A DNA stretch of 31,687 nt from contig JBOFCO010000120.1 in NCBI GenBank assembly GCA_051646105.1, forward strand, positions 1-31,687, written 5' to 3'. The first letter of the stretch is position 1; each line of letters begins with the position of its first letter. The stretch comes from JBOFCO01 sp051646105. Lineage in GTDB: Bacteria > Pseudomonadota > Alphaproteobacteria > Rhodobacterales > Rhodobacteraceae. Positions 15,636 to 25,285 of this stretch are shown here, one piece after another. Made by a program: the position numbers and the translations under genes. Under the pieces are notes generated by a model that saw only the letters and a program-made list of their open reading frames with translations, ran no database searches and had not been told where the DNA came from.

Positions 15636-16508
15636 ATGTCTACCGAATCCTCCCGCTCGGCCGCGCGGCTGATGCTGTCGCCGACCGTCATCCTGCTTCT
15701 GATCTGGATGATTGTTCCGCTGGCCCTGACACTCTGGTTTTCATTCCAGCGCTACAACCTGCTGTATCCGGATCGCTCTGGCTTCAACAACTTTGCCAAC
15801 TACACCAACTTCGTGGCTTCGCCGGCCTTTTTCGGGGCGATCATCAACACGCTGATCCTGGTGCTGGGCGTCCTGATCATTACGGTCGTTCTGGGTATCC
15901 TGATCGCCCTGCTGATCGATCAGCCGATCTGGGGGCAGGGGATTGTGCGGATTCTGGTGATCTCCCCCTTCTTCATCATGCCCCCCGTAGCGGCGCTGAT
16001 CTGGAAGAACATGTTCATGAACCCGACAAACGGGCTTTTTGCCGAGGCGGCAAAATATCTGGGATTGGCGCCATATGATTTTCTGGGTCAGGCCCCGCTG
16101 GCCTCGATCATCCTGATCGTTGCCTGGCAATGGCTGCCGTTCGCGACGCTGATCCTGCTGACCGCGCTGCAATCGCTGTCGTCGGAGGAGCTGGAGGCAG
16201 CCGAGATGGACGGTGCACCCGGCTACAAGCGGTTCTGGTACATCATGCTGCCGCATCTGGCGCGATCGATTACCGTTGTCGTGCTGATCCAGACCATTTT
16301 CCTGCTAGGCATCTTCGGCGAAATCCTTGTGACCACCAATGGCGGTCCGGGCACCGCTTCGACCACGCTGCCCTACCTGATCTACAAGGAAGCCCTGCTT
16401 GACTTCGACGCAGGTACTGCTGCCGCAGGTGGTGTCGTTGCTGTCATCCTGGCCAATATCGTTGCCTTCTTCGCCATGCGGGCGATCGGCAAGAACCTTG
16501 ACGCATAG
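15636..16508 (+). CDS. smoF: Sorbitol/mannitol ABC importer permease SmoF
   Basis: This is an inner-membrane permease of 290 residues. The ATG at 15636 is preceded by GGAG and yields the normal short N-terminus MSTESSRSAARLML; the frame extends upstream only into the stem-loop. The first helix is SPTVILLLIWMIVPLALTLW. The EAA loop reads EELEAAEMDGAPGYKRFW, followed by IMLPHLARS, and the LVTTNGGPGTASTTLPYL segment is typical of SmoF/MalF permeases. It lies 12 bases ahead of smoG. The assignment rests on family features plus the complete smoE-F-G-K-mtlK order. Confidence 0.9.
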   Translation: MSTESSRSAARLMLSPTVILLLIWMIVPLALTLWFSFQRYNLLYPDRSGFNNFANYTNFVASPAFFGAIINTLILVLGVLIITVVLGILIALLIDQPIWGQGIVRILVISPFFIMPPVAALIWKNMFMNPTNGLFAEAAKYLGLAPYDFLGQAPLASIILIVAWQWLPFATLILLTALQSLSSEELEAAEMDGAPGYKRFWYIMLPHLARSITVVVLIQTIFLLGIFGEILVTTNGGPGTASTTLPYLIYKEALLDFDAGTAAAGGVVAVILANIVAFFAMRAIGKNLDA

Positions 16509-16520
16509 GGAGCAACAGAA

Positions 16521-17351
16521 ATGGCCCGCGCCGTCACCCCCGCAAGAAAGACGATCAACACAGCCGCCGCCTGGTCGGTCGCATTGATCCTGTTCTTTCC
16601 GATCCTCTGGACTGTCCTGACCTCGTTCAAGCCGGAAGCACAGGCGGTTTCTTCGCCGCCCATCTTTCTGGGCTTCGACTGGACAATGGAAAACTATGTC
16701 GAAGTGAACGAACAACGGGATTATTTCCGCTATTTCTGGAACTCGGTCATCATTGCAGTCGGTTCCACCCTTCTGGGGCTGGTGCTGGCGATCCCCGCGG
16801 CATGGTCCATGGCTTTCGTCCCCGGTCGCAGGACCAAGGACCTGCTGATGTGGATGCTGTCCACCAAGATGATGCCGGCGGTTGGCGTGCTTGTGCCGAT
16901 CTATCTGATCTTCAAGACGCTGGGCTGGCTTGATACCCGCATCGGTCTGGTGGTCGTGCTGACGCTGATGAACCTGCCCATAATCGTCTGGATGCTTTAC
17001 ACCTATTTCAAGGAAATCCCCGGCGAAATCCTTGAAGCGGCGCGGATGGACGGCGCATCGCTGAAATCGGAAATCCTGTATGTGCTGACACCGATGGCCG
17101 TGCCCGGCATTGCATCAACAGTGCTTCTGAACATCATCCTTGCCTGGAACGAGGCGTTCTGGACGATCAACCTGACCGTTACGGATGCAGCCCCGCTGAC
17201 GAAGTTCATTTCGTCCTTCTCCTCTCCGCAGGGGCTGTTCTACGCGAAACTCTCGGCGGCCAGCACGATGGCCATTGCGCCGATCCTGATCATGGGCTGG
17301 TTCAGCCAGAAGCAATTGGTCCGCGGCCTGACCTTTGGCGCGGTGAAGTGA
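16521..17351 (+). CDS. smoG: Sorbitol/mannitol ABC importer permease SmoG
   Basis: This is the second permease, 276 residues, with an AGGGAGCAACAGAA leader carrying the ribosome site. The N-terminal helix is AAAWSVALILFFPILWTVL, and the periplasmic loop holds TSFKPEAQAVSSPP. The core includes WMLSTKMMPAVGVLVPIYL. The EAA loop is EILEAARMDGASLKSEI and the end is RGLTFGAVK. It would pair with SmoF to form the translocation channel. The stop is seven bases before smoK. Confidence 0.92.
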   Translation: MARAVTPARKTINTAAAWSVALILFFPILWTVLTSFKPEAQAVSSPPIFLGFDWTMENYVEVNEQRDYFRYFWNSVIIAVGSTLLGLVLAIPAAWSMAFVPGRRTKDLLMWMLSTKMMPAVGVLVPIYLIFKTLGWLDTRIGLVVVLTLMNLPIIVWMLYTYFKEIPGEILEAARMDGASLKSEILYVLTPMAVPGIASTVLLNIILAWNEAFWTINLTVTDAAPLTKFISSFSSPQGLFYAKLSAASTMAIAPILIMGWFSQKQLVRGLTFGAVK

Positions 17352-17358
17352 GGGAAAC

Positions 17359-18354
<996 letters not shown>

Positions 18355-18425
18355 ATAGTGTCGGGCGGGGCGCACAACCGATTGCGCGTCCCGTTCACGC
18401 GCGGCAAGACAGAAACGAGGGTCCC

Positions 18426-19871
18426 ATGACTAAAGCAACGCCAAACGTCGCCCTTCCTGGTTATGACCGGTCGAAGCTGACACCAGGGATCCTTCATATC
18501 GGGGTAGGCAATTTTCACAGGGCGCATCTGGCCGTCTATCTGGACGATCTGATGAATATGGGTCTGGCGCAGGACTGGGCGCTGCTGGGCGCGGGCGTGC
18601 GCGACGGTGATGCGCGGATGCGCGAGGCGCTGGGCGCGCAGGACTATCTTTCCACCGTGATCGAGCTGGACCCGAAAGGCAAACGCGCCCGCCGCGTCGG
18701 TGCCATGACCGGTTTTGTGAAAGTGCAGCCGGACAATGCCGCGCTGATCGCCGCGATGACGGACCCGGCGATCCGTATTGTCAGCCTGACGGTGACCGAA
18801 GGCGGCTATTACATCAACGCCGCCACTGGTCACTTCGATCCGGCCCATCCCGATATAGTGGCCGATGCTGCGCGGCCTGATCGCCCGGCGACCGCCTTTG
18901 GCGCCATTGCCGCAGCGCTGAAAGCGCGTCGCGATGCCGGATCGCCAGCCTTTACGGTCATGTCCTGCGACAACCTTCCCGGCAATGGTCATGTTACCCG
19001 GGATGCGGTTGTCGGGGTGGCCCGGCTTTCCGATCCGGGTCTGGCCGACTGGATACTGGGCAATGTCAGTTTTCCAAACGGCATGGTCGACCGCATTACC
19101 CCCGCCACCGGCCCGCGTGAGCGCGAGATGGCCGCGAGTTTTGGCCTGACCGATGATCCCGTGCCCGTGACCTGCGAACCCTTCCGGCAATGGGTGCTGG
19201 AAGATGACTTTCCCGCCGGCCGTCCACCGTTTGAAAAGGTCGGCGTGACCTTCAGCACTGAAGTCCATGCCTATGAGATGATGAAGCTGCGCATCCTGAA
19301 CGGGGGCCATGCGATCATCGCCTATCCGGGCGGGCTGATGGACATCGAATTCGTGCACCAGGCCATGGCGCATCCGCTGATTTCCGGCCTGCTGGACAAG
19401 GTGGAGCGGGAGGAGGTGGTGCCCTATGTGCCGCCGGTGCCAAAGACCGACATCGCTGCCTATTACGCGCTGATCCGTGACCGGTTCTCGAACCCCGAGG
19501 TGGCCGATACAGAACGCCGTTTGTGTCTTGATGGATCGAACCGGCAGCCGAAATTCATCGTGCCCTCGGTGCGCGATGCACTGGCGGCGGGCGGTTCGGT
19601 CGAGGGGCTGGCGCTGGTTTCCGCCATGTGGTGCCGGTATTGCGCCGGCACATCCGACAGCGGCGCGACGATTGCGCCGAACGATCCGAACTGGGACAGG
19701 CTGCAGCCGCTGGCACTTGCAGCAAAGAGCGACCCCGGCCTGTGGCTGGATCAGGACGAAATCTATGGTCCGACTGGCCGCGACCCGCGGTTCCGCGAGG
19801 CTTTCGGCCGCCATCTGCGCAGCCTGTGGGCAAAGGGTACCGAAGCGACCCTGCGCGCCTATCTTGGCTGA
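18426..19871 (+). CDS. mtlK: Mannitol 2-dehydrogenase MtlK
   Basis: This is a 481-residue NAD-dependent polyol dehydrogenase that oxidises D-mannitol to D-fructose (related enzymes also take D-arabinitol or sorbitol). It belongs to the long-chain mannitol dehydrogenase family. The N-terminal cofactor motif is HIGVGNFHRAH and the mid-chain motif is FPNGMVDRITP. The catalytic set is K287, N292 and H295 in KLRILNGGH, matching the K-x4-N-x2-H pattern. CDNLPGNG is also typical. The ribosome site is in ACGAGGGTCCC just before the ATG. It ends the plus-strand polyol operon; the following genes run in the opposite direction. Confidence 0.94.
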   Translation: MTKATPNVALPGYDRSKLTPGILHIGVGNFHRAHLAVYLDDLMNMGLAQDWALLGAGVRDGDARMREALGAQDYLSTVIELDPKGKRARRVGAMTGFVKVQPDNAALIAAMTDPAIRIVSLTVTEGGYYINAATGHFDPAHPDIVADAARPDRPATAFGAIAAALKARRDAGSPAFTVMSCDNLPGNGHVTRDAVVGVARLSDPGLADWILGNVSFPNGMVDRITPATGPREREMAASFGLTDDPVPVTCEPFRQWVLEDDFPAGRPPFEKVGVTFSTEVHAYEMMKLRILNGGHAIIAYPGGLMDIEFVHQAMAHPLISGLLDKVEREEVVPYVPPVPKTDIAAYYALIRDRFSNPEVADTERRLCLDGSNRQPKFIVPSVRDALAAGGSVEGLALVSAMWCRYCAGTSDSGATIAPNDPNWDRLQPLALAAKSDPGLWLDQDEIYGPTGRDPRFREAFGRHLRSLWAKGTEATLRAYLG

Positions 19872-19938
19872 GAGCCGCATCAAACCCTGCCGGGGATACT
19901 ATAGCTCATTGCCAGATGTCCGGCTGCAACGCCGGACC

Positions 19939-19969
19939 GCGCCCGACCCCAATCCCCAGGGGCGGGCGC
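19939..19969. terminator. Candidate bidirectional terminator between convergent operons
   Basis: GCGCCCG-A-CCCC (19939-19950) pairs with GGGG-CGGGCGC (19959-19969) with one bulged A and an eight-base loop. It lies in the 149-base gap between mtlK and the convergent SDR gene. No clear T-run is present on either side, so termination is inferred from location and stem strength. Confidence 0.5.
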
Positions 19970-20020
19970 ACCTTATTCGCTCTGCCGAAACACGGCATAG
20001 CCGCCATTTGTCCGTCTTTG

Positions 20021-20746
20021 TCAGATATCAAACGTCGCGGGCAGGATCACGATATCGCGGATCGTCACTGTGCGCGGTCGTGTCAGCATGAACATGATTG
20101 CGTCCGCCACTTCCTTCGGCTCGATCAGCGCGCCGTTTTCCTTGGCCTTGCGCAGGTTTTCTTCGGGCCAGTCTGCCAGAAGCGCGCTGATGACCGGTCC
20201 CGGCGAAACCGAACCGACGCGGATGCCGTCCTTCAGCAGCTGGCGCCGCATCGTCTGCACGAAGCAGGTCATCGCCCATTTCGATGCAGAATAGACCGGT
20301 TCCCACGGGATCGCGGAATGCCCGGCGACCGAACTTGTCACGACAATATCGCCGGTCTTGCGTTCGATCATGTGCGGGATCACGGTATAGACGTTCTTCA
20401 TCACCGCATTGACGTTCAGGTTCAGCATCCGGTCGATCGTGGCCAGATCGGTTTCCACCAGATCGCCGCCGATATAGGTTCCGGCGTTGGCGTGAAAGAT
20501 GTCAAGTTTGCCCGCGGTGGACAGGATGCCATCCAGCAGGGTGGCGCAGCTTGCCGGGTTCAGCAGATCGATGACCAGCGGCAGGGCACGGCTGCCCAGC
20601 CGCGCGGCATGATCGGAAAGTGCCTTCTGATCGCGATCAACCATGACGACCGTTGCGCCTTCGGCCAGCATGGCTTCGGTCGTGGCCAGGCCGATGCCAG
20701 AGGCCGCGCCGGTAACTGCGGCGACCTTGCCCTGCAATGCGTTCAT
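20021..20746 (-). CDS. rbtD: Short-chain dehydrogenase, ribitol 2-dehydrogenase-like
   Basis: This is a 241-residue SDR enzyme that likely oxidises a polyol to a ketose with NAD. The resemblance to Klebsiella ribitol 2-dehydrogenase as I recall it is strong: KVAAVTGAASGIGL, LDIFHANAGTYIGG, WEPVYSASKWA, SPGPVISALLADWP and TRPRTVTIRDIVILP. The cofactor motif TGAASGIG is at 12-19, D37 favours NAD, and the catalytic residues are S139, Y152 and K156. The start is fixed by a GAGGAGG ribosome site upstream of 20746. Ribitol dehydrogenases also accept allitol and other hexitols with the same end configuration. With a tagatose-type kinase in the operon, a hexitol such as allitol or altritol is as plausible as ribitol. 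It is the last gene of the operon. Confidence 0.88.
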   Translation of the reverse strand: MNALQGKVAAVTGAASGIGLATTEAMLAEGATVVMVDRDQKALSDHAARLGSRALPLVIDLLNPASCATLLDGILSTAGKLDIFHANAGTYIGGDLVETDLATIDRMLNLNVNAVMKNVYTVIPHMIERKTGDIVVTSSVAGHSAIPWEPVYSASKWAMTCFVQTMRRQLLKDGIRVGSVSPGPVISALLADWPEENLRKAKENGALIEPKEVADAIMFMLTRPRTVTIRDIVILPATFDI

Positions 20747-20768
20747 CTTTTCCTCCTCTGGTGTGTTC

Positions 20769-22040
20769 TCAGATTCCGCAGGCCGCGTGATAGGCGGCAA
20801 TGCTGCGGGTGACGCGGCGGATCAGCACTTCCTGCGGGTCCAGCGGCATATCGGCGAATTCGGCTGCTGATGGCATGTGCTGCCAGAACAGCGGTGCGGG
20901 CACGGATTTGCCTGACAGCGCCCGCATCAGCCGGTCGACGGCGGCCTGCGCGGCGGGCTGCGCCCAGTAATAACGGATACGGTCAGACAGCGAATAATGC
21001 CGCAGCATTCTTTGCTGCCCGGCATTGCCGCCATAATGGCGCTGCCAGTTTCCCGGTTCCGTCGTCATCGCGGTTTCCATTGCGGCGAACAGGGGCCGGT
21101 CACCGTAATCCGGCAACAGATCCGATGCGACCAGGTCCAGCGCATAAAGCGCTTCCCGCAGGATAAAGCTCAGTTCCGGTCCGACTTTCAGGATGGAAAA
21201 CCCGTCACGGACCAGGGCGGAAAGGGGTGACACGCCCTGATAATCGGTCGAATGCGTCTCGAAAACGAACTGAGGCTCCTCTGCCAGCATGGCGGTCAGA
21301 GGCTGCGCCTTGTCGGGATCGTAGAGGACGACATTGCTGTTGCCGAATTCGACACCGGGCTGCACCACCAGCCCGATGGCGCGGCCAAAGGCATCGGAAA
21401 GACCGGCCTCGGCAAACACCCGACGATGCACGGCGATGGTCTGGCGCGCGGCATCGGGGGTGGTCGGCGTGATCGCAGACAGCGCATGATCGGCGCCACC
21501 GGGGGGTGGAACCTCGGTTCCGATGACGTACAGCGGCATCTGCCCGCCCGCACCTCTTGCGGCATCCTCGGCCGCCGCGGCAAGCTGCGCCGCACGGTGC
21601 GCGGTGGTTTCGTCATCCAGTGCGGCAGGTTCCCCCAGACAGCCCATCGAGGCATCCAGATGGATCTTGCGAAACCCTCCCGCGACATAGGCGCGGGTCA
21701 TTTGCACGGCTTCGGCCATTGCTTCTGCCGCGGGGCGGTCGCGCCAGGGGTTCGGGCCAAGATGATCGCCGCCGAGCAGGATCAGGTCGCGCCGACAACC
21801 TTCCTGTTCGGCAAGACGAAAGACCAGTGCGGCAAAATCGGCGGGCTGCATCCCGGTATAGCCGCCCAGATGGTTGACCTGATTGCAAGTCGCCTCGATC
21901 AGCACGGTGCTGCCGGTATCCCGGCCATGACGAAGTGCCGCACGCAATACGACCGGATGGGCGGAGCAGACAGAGGTGATGCCGACAGGTGTGCCGTTCA
22001 GCCGCCTCGTGACCAGGTCCTGCAATTGCAGCTTCATCAT
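20769..22040 (-). CDS. gatZ: GatZ/KbaZ-family protein, probable D-tagatose 6-phosphate 4-epimerase
   Basis: This is a 423-residue member of the GatZ/KbaZ family, long described as the non-catalytic subunit of tagatose-bisphosphate aldolase. Conserved stretches include GITSVCSAHPVVLRAAL, VLIEATCNQVNHLGGYTGM, LLGGDHLGPNPW, HLDASMGCLG, YVIGTEVPPPGG and FSILKVGPELSFILREALYA. No GatY/KbaY aldolase gene is adjacent. In Agrobacterium, GatZ-like proteins act alone as D-tagatose 6-phosphate 4-epimerases giving D-fructose 6-phosphate, which fits the kinase directly upstream. The start at 22040 overlaps the kinase stop. I consider the epimerase role likely but inferred. Confidence 0.87.
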   Translation of the reverse strand: MMKLQLQDLVTRRLNGTPVGITSVCSAHPVVLRAALRHGRDTGSTVLIEATCNQVNHLGGYTGMQPADFAALVFRLAEQEGCRRDLILLGGDHLGPNPWRDRPAAEAMAEAVQMTRAYVAGGFRKIHLDASMGCLGEPAALDDETTAHRAAQLAAAAEDAARGAGGQMPLYVIGTEVPPPGGADHALSAITPTTPDAARQTIAVHRRVFAEAGLSDAFGRAIGLVVQPGVEFGNSNVVLYDPDKAQPLTAMLAEEPQFVFETHSTDYQGVSPLSALVRDGFSILKVGPELSFILREALYALDLVASDLLPDYGDRPLFAAMETAMTTEPGNWQRHYGGNAGQQRMLRHYSLSDRIRYYWAQPAAQAAVDRLMRALSGKSVPAPLFWQHMPSAAEFADMPLDPQEVLIRRVTRSIAAYHAACGI

Positions 22041-23017
22041 GCCCCCCGTGGCGTGACGGCGACAAAGGCATCAAGTTCCACCCTTGTGCCCGCACCTTCC
22101 ATCGGCCCGCGCCGCGTGACGTTTCGCGCCCCTGCCGCGCAGGCATAGGTCAGCGCCTGTTCAACCGGCAAGCCAAGGCGGCGGCAGGCCAAATAGGCCC
22201 CGCCGAAACAATCGCCCGCGCCGGTCGGATCGACCTCATCGACCTGAAATGCGGGGGCATCCACCCGTGTTCCGTCTGCGGCGAAACTGGTCGCACCGGC
22301 GCTGCCGCGCTTCAGCACGATCTCGCCCACGCCACGGGCGAACAGGGCACGCACCGACTGAGCCTCGCCCACCACTCCTGCGGCGCGCTCCAGTTCCTCT
22401 CCGGATGGCAAAAGCAGATCGGCCATGCCGACAAGGCGCGCGAAAAGCTCTTCGGTCGCGGGATCGGATTTCAGTTCCTTGCGCAGGTTCGGATCAACCG
22501 AAAGCGTACCGCCGCGCGTCTTTATGATATCAACCGCGCGGGCAATCACGCCGCGCGCCGAAGCCATGGTCAGGGCTGATCCCATCACATGGATATGGCC
22601 CGCCCGACCGATCATCGCCGCTACGGGGGCGGTCCAGCCAAAGCGTGCCGCAGCCGAATGCGCGATGTTGAAGACAAAGTCACGCGCGCCGTCGCTGCGA
22701 TAGCGGACAAAGGCACTGCCCGTGGGCAGATCGGGGTCAATGGCCACTGCAGAGATGTCGACACCATCCGCCCGCAACCGGTCAAGGTTGACCCGACCGA
22801 AATCATCGTCACCCACCGCGCCGACCATCGCGGCGCTGCCACCGATCCGGCCGCATTGGTCTATGAAAATCGCGGGCGCGCCGCTGGGGTAGGGGCCGAT
22901 CAGGGGCTGCACCTCGCGGAAACCATCGCCCGCTGTCGTAGCCACGATCTCGACCAGTATCTCTCCGACACAGACGGTCGGGCCGAGCCTGTCGGGGGCA
23001 AGGCTTCGTTGGGTCAT
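22037..23017 (-). CDS. PfkB/ribokinase-family sugar kinase, probable ketose (tagatose) kinase
   Basis: This is a 326-residue ATP-dependent kinase of the PfkB family. The N-terminal substrate region is VCVGEILVEIVA, and GRIGGSAAMVGAVGDDDFG matches PfkB signature 1. The C-terminal signature is DPTGAGDCFGGAYLA at about 263-277, with D269 as catalytic base and the GAGD anion hole. The start at 23017 lies inside the ATGA overlap with the ROK gene and the stop overlaps gatZ, so the three are translationally coupled. Pairing with a GatZ-like protein points to D-tagatose or a related ketohexose as substrate, giving the 6-phosphate. Specificity within PfkB cannot be told from sequence alone. Confidence 0.9.
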   Translation of the reverse strand: MTQRSLAPDRLGPTVCVGEILVEIVATTAGDGFREVQPLIGPYPSGAPAIFIDQCGRIGGSAAMVGAVGDDDFGRVNLDRLRADGVDISAVAIDPDLPTGSAFVRYRSDGARDFVFNIAHSAAARFGWTAPVAAMIGRAGHIHVMGSALTMASARGVIARAVDIIKTRGGTLSVDPNLRKELKSDPATEELFARLVGMADLLLPSGEELERAAGVVGEAQSVRALFARGVGEIVLKRGSAGATSFAADGTRVDAPAFQVDEVDPTGAGDCFGGAYLACRRLGLPVEQALTYACAAGARNVTRRGPMEGAGTRVELDAFVAVTPRGA

Positions 23018-24240
23018 GCCGACAACCTGTCGTCTGCATGATCATCGGGCAGGTGAAAGTCGTTTTCCAGTGACAGGAAACGCTGGTGCATCAGGCAGGC
23101 CGCCCCGAAGGCAGCGCCGAATTCCGGCCCCTCGTCGACGGCAATGCCCGGCGCAGGAAAGGCGACGGTCTGCCCTTCGGCCATATGTGCCGCGACCCGC
23201 GCCGATACCATCGGATAAAGGGCAGCTACAGATCCACCCAGAACGATGCGGTCCGGATCGATCAGGCGGCAGGCCTGCATGAGGGCAAAGGCCAGATGCC
23301 GTGACCAGGTTTCGGCAATTGTCACGGCCAGCGGCACCCGGTCACGCACGGCGGCCAGAAAGTCGGCAAGGTCGGCATCCGGCTTGCCGATGGCATTACG
23401 ATACTGCACCACCAGTGTCTCTCGTCCGATCAGCTGTTCGAATTTCTGCCCGCCGCTGCCCGGCACCAGTGTATGGCCGATTTCCCCGGCCAGACCATGC
23501 CCGCCCCGAAACAGCTTTCCGTCGATCAGGATGCCACCGCCGACGCCGGTTTCCATAAGCAGAAAAAGTGTCACGCCGGACTGGCCGTGCCGATAGCCAT
23601 CCCCAATGGCGAAAGCATTGGCATCATTTTCGATCACGACAGGCATTCCGGCGGGCAATGCACTGCGGGCGATCTGCGCCAGCGGTACGTCACGCCAGCC
23701 GATCAGCGGTGCAAGGCTGACACTGCCATCCACCCCGATATGGGCGGGCACCGAAATGCCGACGCCCCGGCATCGCGCTGCCATTTCGGGCACCAGATCG
23801 CCGAAACCAAGCGAAATCGCCGCCCGTACGGCCTGTTCGACACTGGCGGAAGGGGCATCGAACACCTGCTTTCGGCAGCTTCGCAGCTGCCCGCCCAGAT
23901 CGATCAGCACGGTCGAAATATGCTCTACCCCGATCTCGATCCCCATGAACATTGCAGCTTCGGGGACAAGGTCCAGCACGATGCCCGGTCGACCGGCCCG
24001 CGATGGCGCGCCCCTTTCCGGCGGCTCCTCTACTTCGCGAACAAGGCCGCTTTCGGCAAGCGCCGCCACAATATGCCCGGATGACGACCGGTTCAGGCCA
24101 AGCCTTCTGGCCAGTTCCGCCCGACTCATCCCCCCGGATGCGAACAGCGCCTGAAGCGCGGCCATGACGTTGTTCTGCCGGATGCGTCGCGGCGAACTTC
24201 CGGTGGCTGTCTGTTCGGTCGAGGGGTGCTGAGTGGTCAT
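23014..24240 (-). CDS. ROK-family transcriptional regulator (NagC/XylR type) lacking the zinc motif
   Basis: This is a 408-residue regulator. The N-terminal winged helix (about 20-70) reads MSRAELARRLGLNRSSSGHI. The ROK sugar-binding domain follows, with MGIEIGVEHISTVLIDLGG, ENDANAFAIGD (about 204-214) and METGVGGGILIDG. ROK proteins normally have a Cys-rich zinc site after the Gly-His. Here the segment is GEIGHTLVPGSGGQKFEQL (252-270): H256 remains but there is no cysteine, so the structural zinc is probably lost. It sits second in the catabolic operon, eight bases after the epimerase stop, and may autoregulate the operon in response to a sugar. Confidence 0.9.
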   Translation of the reverse strand: MTTQHPSTEQTATGSSPRRIRQNNVMAALQALFASGGMSRAELARRLGLNRSSSGHIVAALAESGLVREVEEPPERGAPSRAGRPGIVLDLVPEAAMFMGIEIGVEHISTVLIDLGGQLRSCRKQVFDAPSASVEQAVRAAISLGFGDLVPEMAARCRGVGISVPAHIGVDGSVSLAPLIGWRDVPLAQIARSALPAGMPVVIENDANAFAIGDGYRHGQSGVTLFLLMETGVGGGILIDGKLFRGGHGLAGEIGHTLVPGSGGQKFEQLIGRETLVVQYRNAIGKPDADLADFLAAVRDRVPLAVTIAETWSRHLAFALMQACRLIDPDRIVLGGSVAALYPMVSARVAAHMAEGQTVAFPAPGIAVDEGPEFGAAFGAACLMHQRFLSLENDFHLPDDHADDRLSA

Positions 24241-24247
24241 TTCTGGA

Positions 24248-25132
24248 TCAGGGGCGGGCGTTGGTTGCGCGGCGACGCGCGGCCTCTTCCCGCTTCAGAT
24301 CGATATAGGCTTTGGCATGACGGGCCAGCGGCATGGAATCGGTCCAGGTGTCCCTCCAGATTGCGCAGGCCAGCGAAAGACCTTCGTCAACGACAGCGGT
24401 CGAGAAGGATTCAAAGGTGATGTCGCGCTTGTAGTCAATATCCAGAAGCGCGTCGAACATCAGGTCGAAGTTGATCGTGCCATCGCCCAGATAGCCGCGA
24501 TTGCTTTCGCCGATATGGAAATAGCCCAGCTTGTCGCCGGCCAGCCGCAGGGCGGCGGCCGGGTTCGCTTCTTCGATATTCATGTGGAACGTATCCAGAT
24601 GCAGCCGCACATCGGATGATCCGGTCATCTCGATGAACTCCAGCCCCTGCGCCGTGGTGTTCAGCAAGTTCGTCTCGAACCTGTTCACCACTTCAAGCAC
24701 AAGATCCACCCCGGCTGCCTTGGAGATTTCGGCTGTCTTTGCAATGGCCGCCGCAGAATTCTTGCGACCACGATCGGTAGGTGCGCGGTTGTACTTCGTA
24801 TGCGCGGAATACAGGATACCCCCCAGCTTTGACCCGCCGATGTCGCGCACCGCCGCGATGGCCGAGGCAAGCATCGCTTCACCTGCCTTGACGGTGGTCG
24901 CATCCTCTGACGACACGTCTGCGGACAGCGGCAGCCCCATTGTCACGGCGATGTCCAGATCAAGCGAGCGTGCCAGCTTCGCCAACCGGTCCAGATCGAA
25001 TTTTTCGGGGCGCAGATATGCCAGTTCGATCAGGCGATAGCCACACTCTGCGGACTGACGCATGGCCTGTTCCAGCCCTTCCTGTGTGGTGCCGCCGGTC
25101 CAGACGAAGGAATGAATGCCAAGACGGTTCAT
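24248..25132 (-). CDS. Ketose 3-epimerase, D-tagatose/D-psicose 3-epimerase family
   Basis: This is a 294-residue TIM-barrel enzyme that epimerises ketoses at C3 (for example D-tagatose/D-sorbose or D-fructose/D-psicose). It matches the Agrobacterium D-psicose 3-epimerase pattern with a constant three-residue offset. The metal ligands are E147, D180, H206 and E241; the substrate residues are E153, H183 and R212. Shared blocks are EVVNRFETNLLNT, LDTFHMNIEE and FHIGESNRGYLG. The start is ATG 25132, which gives the family's usual N-terminus (MNRLGIHSFVW). An in-frame ATG at 25162 would place coding sequence over the conserved operator. It is the first gene of the five-gene minus-strand operon, divergent from the AraC regulator. 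Confidence 0.9.
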   Translation of the reverse strand: MNRLGIHSFVWTGGTTQEGLEQAMRQSAECGYRLIELAYLRPEKFDLDRLAKLARSLDLDIAVTMGLPLSADVSSEDATTVKAGEAMLASAIAAVRDIGGSKLGGILYSAHTKYNRAPTDRGRKNSAAAIAKTAEISKAAGVDLVLEVVNRFETNLLNTTAQGLEFIEMTGSSDVRLHLDTFHMNIEEANPAAALRLAGDKLGYFHIGESNRGYLGDGTINFDLMFDALLDIDYKRDITFESFSTAVVDEGLSLACAIWRDTWTDSMPLARHAKAYIDLKREEAARRRATNARP

Positions 25133-25144
25133 GGGCCCCCCAAT

Positions 25145-25190
25145 TATATGTTGCAAAGACATACAAATAATGCCGACCGCTGCTTGTCAA
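25145..25190 (-). promoter_or_regulatory. Promoter/operator module of the epimerase operon
   Basis: Read on the minus strand, TTGACA (25190-25185) is followed after 15 bases by TATTTGT (25169-25163), seven bases, then TGCAACATATA (25155-25145). The same series occurs in mirror orientation at 25286-25332 in front of the AraC gene. TATGT and ACATA (25147-25151 and 25159-25163) also form a short inverted repeat across the site. Confidence 0.6.
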
Positions 25191-25285
25191 GCTCGTTTCA
25201 ACGCACGGAATAGCGATGATCAGAAACGTGCTCTACGCCACAGGCGCAGAAATTTCTTTCTGCACTGCGGAAAAGTCGAATCGTG

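Noticed and set aside
19628..20812. A 394-codon plus-strand frame across the mtlK end and the SDR gene
   Set aside because: It overlaps two well-supported genes on both strands and has Arg/Cys-rich non-protein-like composition.
20769..22040. Labelling the GatZ-like protein a tagatose-bisphosphate aldolase subunit
   Set aside because: No GatY/KbaY aldolase gene is nearby and the coupled kinase fits the stand-alone 4-epimerase role better; kept as an open alternative.
25133..25162. An upstream in-frame ATG (25162) for the ketose 3-epimerase
   Set aside because: It adds ten residues not found in the family and overlaps the conserved TGCAACATATA block.
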